From a virus: a stretch of 64,000 bases of DNA. A program made the position numbers and the translations under genes. This document shows, piece by piece, positions 18,076-25,770 of the stretch; positions within the stretch are counted from its first letter, which is position 1; each line of letters begins with the position of its first letter. The notes under the pieces were generated by a model. It was not told the origin of the DNA. It saw only the letters and a program-made list of their open reading frames with translations, and did not search any database. The stretch is from IMG/VR virus record IMGVR_UViG_3300009184_000029, positions 124,001 to 188,000 of that record; one strand, given 5' to 3'.

Positions 18076-21000
18076 ATGGCAGAATCTAATAAAGTTTTCG
18101 TATCTCCAGGTGTATATACATCGGAAAGAGACTTGTCGTTTGTAGCTCAAAGTGTGGGGGTTACAACATTAGGTATTGTTGGTGAAACCTTAAAAGGGCC
18201 AGCATTTGAACCTATCTTTATTACAAGTTATGATGAGTTTTCAACCTATTTTGGTGGAACTTCAGCTGAAAAATTTGTAAATACACAAATTCCTAAATAT
18301 GAATCGGCGTACATTGCTAAGTCATACTTACAACAATCAAATCAATTATTTGTAACAAGAGTACTTGGTTTATCAGGGTATGATGCAGGTCCTTCATGGT
18401 CAATTAAAACAATCGCAAATCCTGATGTTACAACTATGGGATTAAACGGTACCGGAACGTCATATTCCGTAGCGTTCTCAGGAAACACTGGTGGAACATA
18501 TAATTATGTTAGTTCATTCCCATCAATAATTGAATCTAATAGAACTGCAACATATACAACATTTGCTGGAGGTTCATCTACAATCCAAGAATCATTAAAT
18601 ACTTTAATTACAACTTTTCTTGGTAATGTATCGACATCAGCGAACACAATTTATTATTTTGGACCTGTTTCAGGCTATAGTGCATTAGCATCATCGTATA
18701 CTGCGGACACTAATGTATTTGGTGTGGATACCGAATCAACTGCAACAATAAATTACGCTTCAGGTACAAATGACTCTTGGTTCTACTCTAACTGGTCCCC
18801 AACAACAGGAAATGCTTACACGGGATATTCTTTCTATAGTGTGATTACAAATACAAGCGGAGCGACTGCAGGAACTTACACAGGTACTGTGTCAGGAAGA
18901 TACTATCAATTTAGTGGTACTGCTTATGTAGACTATAACAATTTAGTAATTGCAACTTTACGTTCAAGAGGTATTTCAACATACAGTAGTACTAATGGAC
19001 CAACTTATCAAGTTTCAGGAGTGAATAACGTATCATTAATTACGACAGGTTCTTATTCAGGTGTAAGTGAAAATCCATATCTAACATTTAAAGTTAGTGG
19101 TTCAACAATTGAAAATACAAACTTTGAATTTGAAACATCTTTAGATGATAATGATACAAGTTATATGAATAAAGTTTTTGGAAGAACTAACTTCGCAAAA
19201 GACAGAACTACAGTTCCATTATTTGTTGAGGAAATTTATCCAACTATGTTGTCATACGGTTACAATCAAGGATATATCAGAGGTATCAGTTCTAATTTAG
19301 TTAGTTTAAACAGTGCTAGAAGTGCGACTTCAACATCAATTGGTAACTATACTGAAAGATATCAAACCCCAGTTACTCCTTATTTAGTTTCTGAATTAAG
19401 AGGTAATAAAGTTTATCAGTTATTTAGATTTGTTTCAATATCTGACGGTAATGATGCTAATACAGAAATTAAAGTATCTGTTGCTAACATGTCATTTAAT
19501 AACTTAACATTTGATGTTATAGTTAGAGATTTCTATGACACAGATGCTAACCCTGTAGTATTAGAGAAATTTACGAACTGTACAATGGACCCTAATGAAA
19601 ATAGTTTTGTTGGTAAGAAAATTGGTTCTTCTGACGGGGAGTACGCAATAAATTCTAAATTTATAATGGTTGAGGTTAATCCTGAAGCACCAACAACGGC
19701 AATTCCTTGTGGTTTTGAAGGTTATAATACAAGACAATACTCAACTTACCCAACAAACTTACCTCCATTCCCAATTTTAAAAACTAAATACGATTTTCCT
19801 GGTGAAATTATCAGTAATCCTCCATTTGGTTCTACTTCAGGGGATGATGCTGTTACATCAGCAGGTGATAATGTAAGAAGAACTTATTTAGGTTTCTCTA
19901 CTAAAGTTGGTGTTGATACTGATTTCTTACAATATAAAGGTAAGATAAATCCTTCAAATCTTTGTACGGCAACTGAATACGACCAATGGGGTGTAAGAAC
20001 TCAAGGTTTCCACATGGATAGTGGAGCAACTGTAATTACTATCGGAACTTCATTTACAACTTCAGGTGACCCAGCGTTTGATTGTGGTGTGGCATCATTC
20101 CAATCAGAACCAACAACTGAATCAAATCCTTACTACAGATTATATTCTCGTAAGTTCACACTTGTATTCCAAGGAGGTTTTGATGGATGGGACATCTATA
20201 GAGAAAATAGAACAAACCAAGATAGATTTGCATTGGGTGGTTCAGGATTTTTGGCAGGAGCTTGTTCTTCTACAAGATACCCAACCGCATCAGGTAAACT
20301 ATTTAAATCAATAACTGTAGGTGACAACTCAACTGATTGGGCTAATACTGACTACTACGCATACTTATTGGGTATTAGTACTTTCTCAAACCCTGAAGCG
20401 GTTAACATTAACTTGTTTGTTACACCTGGCGTTGATTATACTAATAATAGTGGTGTTGTGGAATACGCGATTGATATGGTTGAGAATGACAGAGCGGATT
20501 CATTGTATATTACGACAACTCCTGACTTTAATTTATATCAACCATCAACAGATATCAGTAATTTAATTTACCCACAAGAAGCGGTTGATAACTTGGAAAC
20601 TACAGGATTAGATTCTAACTATACCGCAACTTACTACCCTTGGGTATTAACAAGAGATACTGTAAATAACACTCAAATTTATTTACCAGCAACCGCTGAG
20701 GTAACAAGAAACTTAGCATTAACCGACAACATTGCGTTCCCTTGGTTCGCAGCCGCGGGTTATACAAGAGGTATTGTAAATGCAGTTAAAGCTCGTAAAA
20801 AGTTAACTCAAGAAGATAGAGATACTCTTTATAAAGGAAGAATTAACCCAATCGCTACTTTCAATGATGTTGGAACTGTAATTTGGGGTAACAAAACTTT
20901 ACAAGTAAGAGAATCAGCTTTAGATAGAATTAACGTAAGAAGATTGTTATTACAAGCACGTAAATTGATTTCAGCGGTAGCTGTAAGGTTATTGTTTGAA

Positions 21001-21234
21001 CAAAATGACGATATTGTTAGACAACAATTCTTGGATTCAGTTAACCCAATCTTAGATGCAATCAGAAGAGACAGAGGTCTTTATGATTTCAGAGTTGTTG
21101 TTCAAAACACTCCTGAAGATTTGGATAGAAACCAAATGGTAGGTAAGATTTATATCAAACCAACTAAGGCTCTTGAATTCATAGATATTGAGTTCTTAAT
21201 CACTCCATCAGGAGCGTCTTTTGAAAATATCTAA
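18076..21234 (+). CDS. 18: Tail sheath protein (gp18-like), 1052 aa
   Basis: Contractile sheath subunit. The N-terminus (F-V-S-P-G-V-Y-T-S-E-R-D, then G-I-V-G-E-T-L-K-G-P-A-F-E-P near residue 33) is the classic sheath opening. The C-terminal ~150 residues carry the conserved assembly domain: L-L-Q-A-R-K-L-I, a long helix, R-D-R-G-L-Y-D-F-R-V-V, N-Q-M-V-G-K-I-Y-I-K-P and I-E-F-L-I-T-P-S-G. At 1052 aa it is much longer than T4 gp18 (659 aa); the extra length is Gly/Ser/Thr-rich sequence in the middle (about 110-700), probably surface-exposed insertions. A strong terminator follows at 21251. It contains several CGT Arg codons, consistent with high expression. Confidence 0.93.
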   Translation: MAESNKVFVSPGVYTSERDLSFVAQSVGVTTLGIVGETLKGPAFEPIFITSYDEFSTYFGGTSAEKFVNTQIPKYESAYIAKSYLQQSNQLFVTRVLGLSGYDAGPSWSIKTIANPDVTTMGLNGTGTSYSVAFSGNTGGTYNYVSSFPSIIESNRTATYTTFAGGSSTIQESLNTLITTFLGNVSTSANTIYYFGPVSGYSALASSYTADTNVFGVDTESTATINYASGTNDSWFYSNWSPTTGNAYTGYSFYSVITNTSGATAGTYTGTVSGRYYQFSGTAYVDYNNLVIATLRSRGISTYSSTNGPTYQVSGVNNVSLITTGSYSGVSENPYLTFKVSGSTIENTNFEFETSLDDNDTSYMNKVFGRTNFAKDRTTVPLFVEEIYPTMLSYGYNQGYIRGISSNLVSLNSARSATSTSIGNYTERYQTPVTPYLVSELRGNKVYQLFRFVSISDGNDANTEIKVSVANMSFNNLTFDVIVRDFYDTDANPVVLEKFTNCTMDPNENSFVGKKIGSSDGEYAINSKFIMVEVNPEAPTTAIPCGFEGYNTRQYSTYPTNLPPFPILKTKYDFPGEIISNPPFGSTSGDDAVTSAGDNVRRTYLGFSTKVGVDTDFLQYKGKINPSNLCTATEYDQWGVRTQGFHMDSGATVITIGTSFTTSGDPAFDCGVASFQSEPTTESNPYYRLYSRKFTLVFQGGFDGWDIYRENRTNQDRFALGGSGFLAGACSSTRYPTASGKLFKSITVGDNSTDWANTDYYAYLLGISTFSNPEAVNINLFVTPGVDYTNNSGVVEYAIDMVENDRADSLYITTTPDFNLYQPSTDISNLIYPQEAVDNLETTGLDSNYTATYYPWVLTRDTVNNTQIYLPATAEVTRNLALTDNIAFPWFAAAGYTRGIVNAVKARKKLTQEDRDTLYKGRINPIATFNDVGTVIWGNKTLQVRESALDRINVRRLLLQARKLISAVAVRLLFEQNDDIVRQQFLDSVNPILDAIRRDRGLYDFRVVVQNTPEDLDRNQMVGKIYIKPTKALEFIDIEFLITPSGASFENI

Positions 21235-21250
21235 AATTAACTAACTATAA

Positions 21251-21278
21251 AAAAACCCTCACGAAAGTGGGGGTTTTT
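21251..21278 (+). terminator. Rho-independent terminator after tail sheath
   Basis: A 12-bp stem (AAAAACCCTCAC / GTGGGGGTTTTT, one G-T pair) with a GAAA loop is followed by AATTTAAA. The A-tract and T-tract could make it bidirectional, but all neighbours are on the plus strand. Confidence 0.9.
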
Positions 21279-21289
21279 AATTTAAAGAA

Positions 21290-21296
21290 TATTTAT
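21290..21296 (+). promoter_or_regulatory. Late-type TATTTAT box before HAD gene
   Basis: TATTTAT ends 4 bases before the ATG at 21301, directly after the sheath terminator, so the HAD gene probably starts its own transcript. Confidence 0.5.
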
Positions 21297-21300
21297 AATT

Positions 21301-22125
21301 ATGAAATTGTATATCGTCGAAAAAATGGATGAAAAAAATACACCCGATATGGATTATTGGGCGTTTGATTGGGATGATAATATTATGATTATGCCAACTA
21401 AAATTGTTGTTAAAGACTCTAATGGTAAGGAAATTGGAATGTCAACTGAAGATTGGGCAGAATATAAAGATATTGTTGGTAAAGAAGATTTTGAATATGA
21501 AGGTCATACTATTGTAGGTTTGGCAAATAACCCTTTTAGATATTTTAGGACTGAATATGATAAAATGTTCACAATAGATGCTATGTTAGGTAAATTAGGT
21601 CCTGCTTGGGATGACTTTAAAAACGCAATAAATGGAGGTTCTATTTTTGCAATCATCACTGCTAGAGGACATTCTCCATTAAAGATAAGAAGTACCATTG
21701 AAAAAATGATTGACGGTAATTTCAGGGGTATTTCTAAAAAAGAACTTGTTAAAAATTTAAGAAAGTATAGAAGTATTGCTGGTGAAGAAGATATGCCTGA
21801 TGATAAGTTAATTGACGCTTACATGGATATGAATAGATATTATCCTGTGACTTTTGAATCGGGAAGTGTCCAATCTCCGGCGGAATTAAAAAATGAAAAA
21901 TTAAGAGAGTTTGAGGAGTATGTGAAATATATCGCTAATATTGTTCATAAACCTGCACACTTTAAAAATATGGTTTCAAATAAATTTGCACCAGTGATAC
22001 ATTTTTCAGATGACGATGAAACTAATTTAGAATATTCATATAAGAGAAACAAAGACAGACCAGATAACATTATTAATTATGTTACTACCAAAGGAGGAGT
22101 TAAAAAACCTTATGAATTAAAATAA
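21301..22125 (+). CDS. HAD-superfamily phosphatase-like protein, 274 aa
   Basis: HAD motifs are complete: motif I F-D-W-D-D-N (nucleophile D23, acid D25), motif II A-I-I-T-A-R-G (T120), a candidate motif III Lys near 128 or in the following helix, and motif IV H-F-S-D-D-D-E (237-239). The long helical cap between motifs I and II spans roughly residues 45-110. HAD enzymes usually remove phosphates from nucleotides, sugars or polynucleotide ends; the substrate here is unknown. The N-terminus MKLYIVEK slightly recalls the sod N-terminus. The position between sheath and tail tube, with its own TATTTAT box, is unusual for an enzyme and suggests late expression. Catalytic family is confident; role in tail assembly or virion is speculation. 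Confidence 0.8.
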   Translation: MKLYIVEKMDEKNTPDMDYWAFDWDDNIMIMPTKIVVKDSNGKEIGMSTEDWAEYKDIVGKEDFEYEGHTIVGLANNPFRYFRTEYDKMFTIDAMLGKLGPAWDDFKNAINGGSIFAIITARGHSPLKIRSTIEKMIDGNFRGISKKELVKNLRKYRSIAGEEDMPDDKLIDAYMDMNRYYPVTFESGSVQSPAELKNEKLREFEEYVKYIANIVHKPAHFKNMVSNKFAPVIHFSDDDETNLEYSYKRNKDRPDNIINYVTTKGGVKKPYELK

Positions 22126-22196
22126 ATAATTTGCTAGGTATATTGCAATTATCCCCAAAAAAAAACTAAAGTAAATAAAAAATCTTTTTATTGGTA

Positions 22197-22203
22197 TATT
22201 TAT
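22197..22203 (+). promoter_or_regulatory. Late-type TATTTAT box before tail tube gene
   Basis: TATTTAT here overlaps TATAAATA on the same strand (22201-22208), the T4 late-promoter consensus. It ends 31 bases before the tube ATG. The 110-base gap 22126-22234 holds no supported ORF. Confidence 0.5.
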
Positions 22204-22234
22204 AAATAAATAAAACGAAAAAAAATTAAATGAT

Positions 22235-22723
22235 ATGGCAGATTTGCTAATGAAAATGCCCGTACCTTACGAGCCAAAAAGACAGAATAGATTTATTCTA
22301 AGATTTCCGTCTTCGTTGGGTATTAACGAATGGTTCGTACAAGCAGCGTCAAGACCAACTATAACAATCGGTTCAACTCCGATTCCGTTTTTGAATACTG
22401 AAACATATGTTGCAGGAAGATTTAAGTGGAGTACTATACAAGTTACATTTATTGACCCAATCGGTCCTTCGGCGTCTCAAGCTTTGATGGAATGGGTTAG
22501 ATTACACGCTGAGTCTGTTACAGGTCGTATGGGATACGCCGCAGGTTATAAGAAAAATGTTGATTTAGAAATGTTAGACCCAACAGGAGTTGTGATTGAA
22601 AAGTGGATTTTGGAAGGTTGTTTTATAACAAACGCTGGTTTCGGGTCACTTGGTTACGCTAATGAAGGTTTGGTTAATATTCAGGTAACACTACAACCTG
22701 ATAGATGTATTTTAGTTTACTAA
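22235..22723 (+). CDS. 19: Tail tube protein (gp19-like), 162 aa
   Basis: Length and layout match T4 gp19 (163 aa). The N-terminus (P-Y-E-P-K-R-Q-N-R-F-I-L-R-F-P) and the segments F-V-Q-A-A-S-R-P, S-T-I-Q-V-T-F-I-D-P, A-L-M-E-W-V-R and G-W/K-I-L-E-G-C-F-I-T-N...V-N-I-Q-V-T-L-Q-P-D follow the myovirus tube family. It forms the inner tail tube through which DNA passes. It stands as a single gene with an upstream late box and a strong terminator, which fits the need for many copies. Confidence 0.93.
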   Translation: MADLLMKMPVPYEPKRQNRFILRFPSSLGINEWFVQAASRPTITIGSTPIPFLNTETYVAGRFKWSTIQVTFIDPIGPSASQALMEWVRLHAESVTGRMGYAAGYKKNVDLEMLDPTGVVIEKWILEGCFITNAGFGSLGYANEGLVNIQVTLQPDRCILVY

Positions 22724-22747
22724 AAAATTAATTACTATTATATTTTT

Positions 22748-22778
22748 AAAAAAGTCCTTAATGGGCTTTTTTTTGTTT
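22748..22778 (+). terminator. Rho-independent terminator after tail tube
   Basis: AAAAAAGTCC (22748-22757) pairs with GGGCTTTTTT (22763-22772), loop TTAAT, one T-G pair, followed by further T residues. Confidence 0.85.
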
Positions 22779-22817
22779 ACAAATAATTTTTTAAGTATAC
22801 TTTTTTAATAAAAAAAA

Positions 22818-23570
22818 ATGGACGCGAAACAAGCTGGACAAATGGATTTTAATTTACCACATGATGTGGTAGAGTTACCTTCAAGAGGGATTTTTTATAA
22901 ATCTAAGAAAAAATCTTTAAAGGTTGGTTATTTAACGGCAAATGATGAAAATATTTTGGCTAACGCTCGTAAAAACGGGGGACAAAATATTATCCAATCA
23001 TTATTAAGAAGTAAAATATATGAAACCGAAATTAAACCTGAAGAATTATTATCAGGTGATGTTGAGGCAATCCTTATCTTTTTAAGAAATACTTCATTTG
23101 GACCTGAATATACTTTTGAGGTTGCTGATGACGATGGTAAGAAGTTTGAAACAACTGTAACTATCGATGAATTAAATATAAGAAAACCCGAAGTGAATCC
23201 AAATGAAGACGGGACTTTTACAACGACATTACCAAAGTCAGGTTATTCTGTAAAATTAAGACCACTTACTTTTGGTGAAAATGTCGATTTAGAAAAAATG
23301 GAAGATTCATATCCGACTGGACTTGTCGCTCCGACAATAACATGGAGATTAAATAAAATGATTGTTGAGGTTAATGGAGATAGTAATATGGAGACAATTT
23401 CTTCATTTATTAATAATTTACCTATTATGGACTCTAAATATATTAGAAGTTTCATTGACATAAACGAACCAAAGTTAGACTTAGCAAGAGAAGTATTTAC
23501 CCCGTCAGGAAAAAGGAAGAAAGTATTAGTTTCCTTTGGGGTTGACTTTTTTCGGCCTTTCTTCAGCTAG
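22818..23570 (+). CDS. 26: Baseplate/tail assembly protein (gp26-like, T4_baseplate family), 250 aa
   Basis: The family pattern is clear: L-P-S-R-G-I-F-Y near residue 21, V-G-Y-L-T-A-N-D-E-N-I-L, I-I-Q-S-L-L-R-S-K-I, P-E-E-L-L-S-G-D, A-I-L-I-F-L-R-N-T-S-F-G-P-E-Y, and the C-terminal V-S-F-G-V-D-F-F. In T4-type phages the gp26 family acts in baseplate hub assembly. No cysteine zinc motif is present near the C-terminus. It lies between tail tube and tape measure genes, where many phages place a pair of tail assembly chaperones made by frameshifting. Its last codons overlap an ORF in the +1 frame (see the slippery site at 23547). In-frame termination adds only R-P-F-F-S after the conserved FF. 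Confidence 0.85.
   Translation: MDAKQAGQMDFNLPHDVVELPSRGIFYKSKKKSLKVGYLTANDENILANARKNGGQNIIQSLLRSKIYETEIKPEELLSGDVEAILIFLRNTSFGPEYTFEVADDDGKKFETTVTIDELNIRKPEVNPNEDGTFTTTLPKSGYSVKLRPLTFGENVDLEKMEDSYPTGLVAPTITWRLNKMIVEVNGDSNMETISSFINNLPIMDSKYIRSFIDINEPKLDLAREVFTPSGKRKKVLVSFGVDFFRPFFS
23547..23555 (+). other. Candidate programmed frameshift site (TTT TTT CGG)
   Basis: In the gp26 frame the codons are TTT TTT CGG. The P-site Phe tRNA can re-pair from TTT to TTC by a +1 slip, with CGG, an Arg codon uncommon in this AGA-rich genome, waiting in the A-site; a -2 slip on the six T residues gives the same frame. The +1 frame is closed by TAG at 23527-23529 and the gp26 frame by TAG at 23568-23570, so any switch must fall in this ~40-base window. 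Confidence 0.5.
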
Positions 23571-23709
23571 TCTAGAAAATCATATTTACGAGTATTATAT
23601 TTTAGCTCACTATTTACGGACATCATATTCTGACTTTATGTCTATGCCAAGTTATTTTAGGAAGACCCTAATAAGTAAGGTTATAGAAAAAAATAAAAAA
23701 ACAGATTAG
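23554..23709 (+). CDS. Frameshifted C-terminal extension of gp26-like protein (or small separate gene), 51 codons
   Basis: Open in the +1 frame from 23530 to TAG at 23707. After the slip it adds 51 residues with a helical, Tyr-rich stretch (E-Y-Y-I-L-A-H-Y-L), then S-Y-S-D-F-M-S-M-P-S-Y-F-R-K-T-L-I and a Lys-rich end. The '[SY]-x-x-[DE]...MP...R...' pattern resembles small T4-type hub-assembly (gp51-like) or tape-measure chaperone segments, from memory. It could instead start independently at TTG 23542, but no ATG precedes the conserved-looking part. The product by frameshift would be 296 aa. It ends just before the tape measure gene, the usual place of the lambda G-T type extension. Confidence 0.55.
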   Translation, partial: GLSSASLENHIYEYYILAHYLRTSYSDFMSMPSYFRKTLISKVIEKNKKTD

Positions 23710-23711
23710 GG

Positions 23712-23718
23712 TATTTAT
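23712..23718 (+). promoter_or_regulatory. Late-type TATTTAT box before tape measure gene
   Basis: TATTTAT follows directly after the stop of the frameshift ORF and ends 16 bases before the ATG at 23735. Confidence 0.45.
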
Positions 23719-23734
23719 TTTATAAAGAACTTAT

Positions 23735-25729
23735 ATGGCGAAAACTGAAGGTGACGGTGAAGGTGAAAAAAGTACAAATTTCATCAAAAATTTAGGAGAC
23801 GAGATAAAAAAATCGTTATCTTTTGATGCGGTCAATGAACAAGCCAAAACTTTATACAAAAATGTTAATGAGGTAGTTAAAGAAATGGGTATTGGTCGTG
23901 AAAACGCCTATGCTCTTACTGTTGAATTAGGTGATGCGGAATCTAAAATAACCGCTTTAGGAGGTTCTTTAAAGGATGCTGTCGATATCCAAAAGGAATT
24001 TATGACTACAACAAATCAACAGTCTATATTGTCGGCACAAATTCTTGAGGATGTATATGAAACATCTAAAGCTTTAGGAACAACATCAAGTAGTTTTATT
24101 AAATCATTTGAAGTTGTTGGAGGGTCAATTGAAAAATTCACCGAAAACATGAGTCAAGTAAGTCAGATTGCTGCGTCGTTTGGTGTAAATGCTAAAGCGG
24201 TATCAAGTGATGTGTTATCTAATATTGATTTGTTAGACAATTATGATTTTTCTAATGGTGTTGAAGGATTAGCTAATATGGCTTCAACCATGAGTCAGTT
24301 AAAATATTCTTTAGACGATGTTGAAAGGGTTACAAACGCTTTATTAGACCCAAGTAAGGCTTTGAATTTCTCTCAAAAAATGGCGAGTTTAGGTAGTCAG
24401 AATAGAGAATTGACGGATAATTTAAATGTCCAAATGATGGCATTAGAAAATCCTGAAAAGTTAATGAAAAATATTACTGAGGAATTTGCTAAATTTTATC
24501 AGAAACAAGAGGACGGAACATATAAGTTATCAAAACAGGGTCTTTTATTAATGGGAGATTTCTCACAAGCGGCAGGTATTAGTAGTGATAAATTAAGAGT
24601 GGCTTCAAAAGAAATGTTAGAAATTAAAGACAAGATGGGTCAAATAACTTTACCAACATTAGAATCTGACGAAGCGACTAAGAATTATATCTCTCAGATG
24701 TCTAAAATAGGTAAAGACGGTAAGGCGGTTATCACTTTTGAGGCAAAAGATGAACGAGGAATGATTGAAAAGGTAACTAAAACATTAGATGAGTTGACTA
24801 CTAGTGACGCTGAAATGTTGAAGATACAAATGGAGGAACAGGCTAAAAAAACATCTGAAGAAAAAATTGTCGAACAAATGACTCCTGAGGAAAGAGAAAA
24901 GGCGTTAAGAGATTCAATAAGTGCGGCAATTAAAAATGGATTTGCAACAACGAAAGTTGTACAAGGTGCAATTGAATTAAAGAAAGATGCTATTGAATTA
25001 ATGTTAAAACCGTTATCTGCGGCAATTGATAGTAGTTCAATTAGAAAGGCAGGTGATACAGTCGCAACAACTATTGCTGATTTAAGTGGTAGTATTAAAA
25101 AATTTGTTAAAGGTCAATCTGATTTATCAGGGGCGTTTGATGGGGTTAAAAGTAGTGCTACAGTATTGGAAGGGATAATGAGTGGACAATTAAAGAAGGG
25201 ACTTGAAACTTTTGATGAATCATTATCTAAAATAAATATAGATGACTATAACCAATTTGGTTTGGTTATAAAAGAAATAACAGGAAAGAAAACAGGTGAT
25301 TTAACTGATTTAAGGTCAGTTATTAAGGAAGAGTTGTTTACAATGAATACCAAACAGAAAGACGCGATTATTTCTGACGGTATGGTCATACCTTATGATG
25401 AGGGTGATGTTGCTGCGGTCTTTAAAGAAAGAGGTTCTGAAATGAGTATTGACGATGTTAAAAAAACCGTAGATAATACAAAAACACCGGCTCAAGATTT
25501 TGTAAATCAGTATGTTGGTACCGTAAATAAAACTGAAAATATTGATAAAAAAATTATTGAAGGAGACGCTTCAATAACTATAAATTTCAAGGCTGACAAT
25601 AATAAAGATATCGAATACCAATTAATGGAAAAATTAAAAGATTTATCATTTGTCCAAGAAGTCAAAAATAAATTAAATGGTTCATTAATGGAAAAAATAT
25701 CTGGCGGACTTTTGGAAAATAAAAAATAA
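23735..25729 (+). CDS. 29: Tail tape measure protein (gp29-like), 664 aa
   Basis: The protein is predominantly helical with heptad-like patterns across most of its length: long runs rich in Lys, Glu, Ser, Leu and Ala, few prolines and no Cys. Its central part (about 385-440) is Lys/Glu-rich and helical, followed by a weakly hydrophobic stretch. At about 1.5 Å per helical residue, 664 aa corresponds to a tail of roughly 100 nm, similar to T4 (gp29, 590 aa). Position directly after the tail tube and gp26-like assembly gene, and before the large baseplate proteins, supports the assignment. No peptidase or lysozyme domain is visible in it. Confidence 0.7.
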   Translation: MAKTEGDGEGEKSTNFIKNLGDEIKKSLSFDAVNEQAKTLYKNVNEVVKEMGIGRENAYALTVELGDAESKITALGGSLKDAVDIQKEFMTTTNQQSILSAQILEDVYETSKALGTTSSSFIKSFEVVGGSIEKFTENMSQVSQIAASFGVNAKAVSSDVLSNIDLLDNYDFSNGVEGLANMASTMSQLKYSLDDVERVTNALLDPSKALNFSQKMASLGSQNRELTDNLNVQMMALENPEKLMKNITEEFAKFYQKQEDGTYKLSKQGLLLMGDFSQAAGISSDKLRVASKEMLEIKDKMGQITLPTLESDEATKNYISQMSKIGKDGKAVITFEAKDERGMIEKVTKTLDELTTSDAEMLKIQMEEQAKKTSEEKIVEQMTPEEREKALRDSISAAIKNGFATTKVVQGAIELKKDAIELMLKPLSAAIDSSSIRKAGDTVATTIADLSGSIKKFVKGQSDLSGAFDGVKSSATVLEGIMSGQLKKGLETFDESLSKINIDDYNQFGLVIKEITGKKTGDLTDLRSVIKEELFTMNTKQKDAIISDGMVIPYDEGDVAAVFKERGSEMSIDDVKKTVDNTKTPAQDFVNQYVGTVNKTENIDKKIIEGDASITINFKADNNKDIEYQLMEKLKDLSFVQEVKNKLNGSLMEKISGGLLENKK

Positions 25730-25751
25730 GACAAAAAATACCATCGGTTTC

Positions 25752-25758
25752 TATTTAT
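25752..25758 (+). promoter_or_regulatory. Late-type TATTTAT box before OmpA-domain baseplate gene
   Basis: TATTTAT ends 12 bases before the ATG at 25771, followed by an A-tract typical of start regions in this phage. Confidence 0.5.
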
Positions 25759-25770
25759 TAAAAAAAAAGA

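Noticed and set aside
22126-22234. Minus-strand hydrophobic reading frame in the HAD-tube gap
   Set aside because: It lacks an ATG, GTG or TTG start and arises from A/T-rich runs; likely chance.
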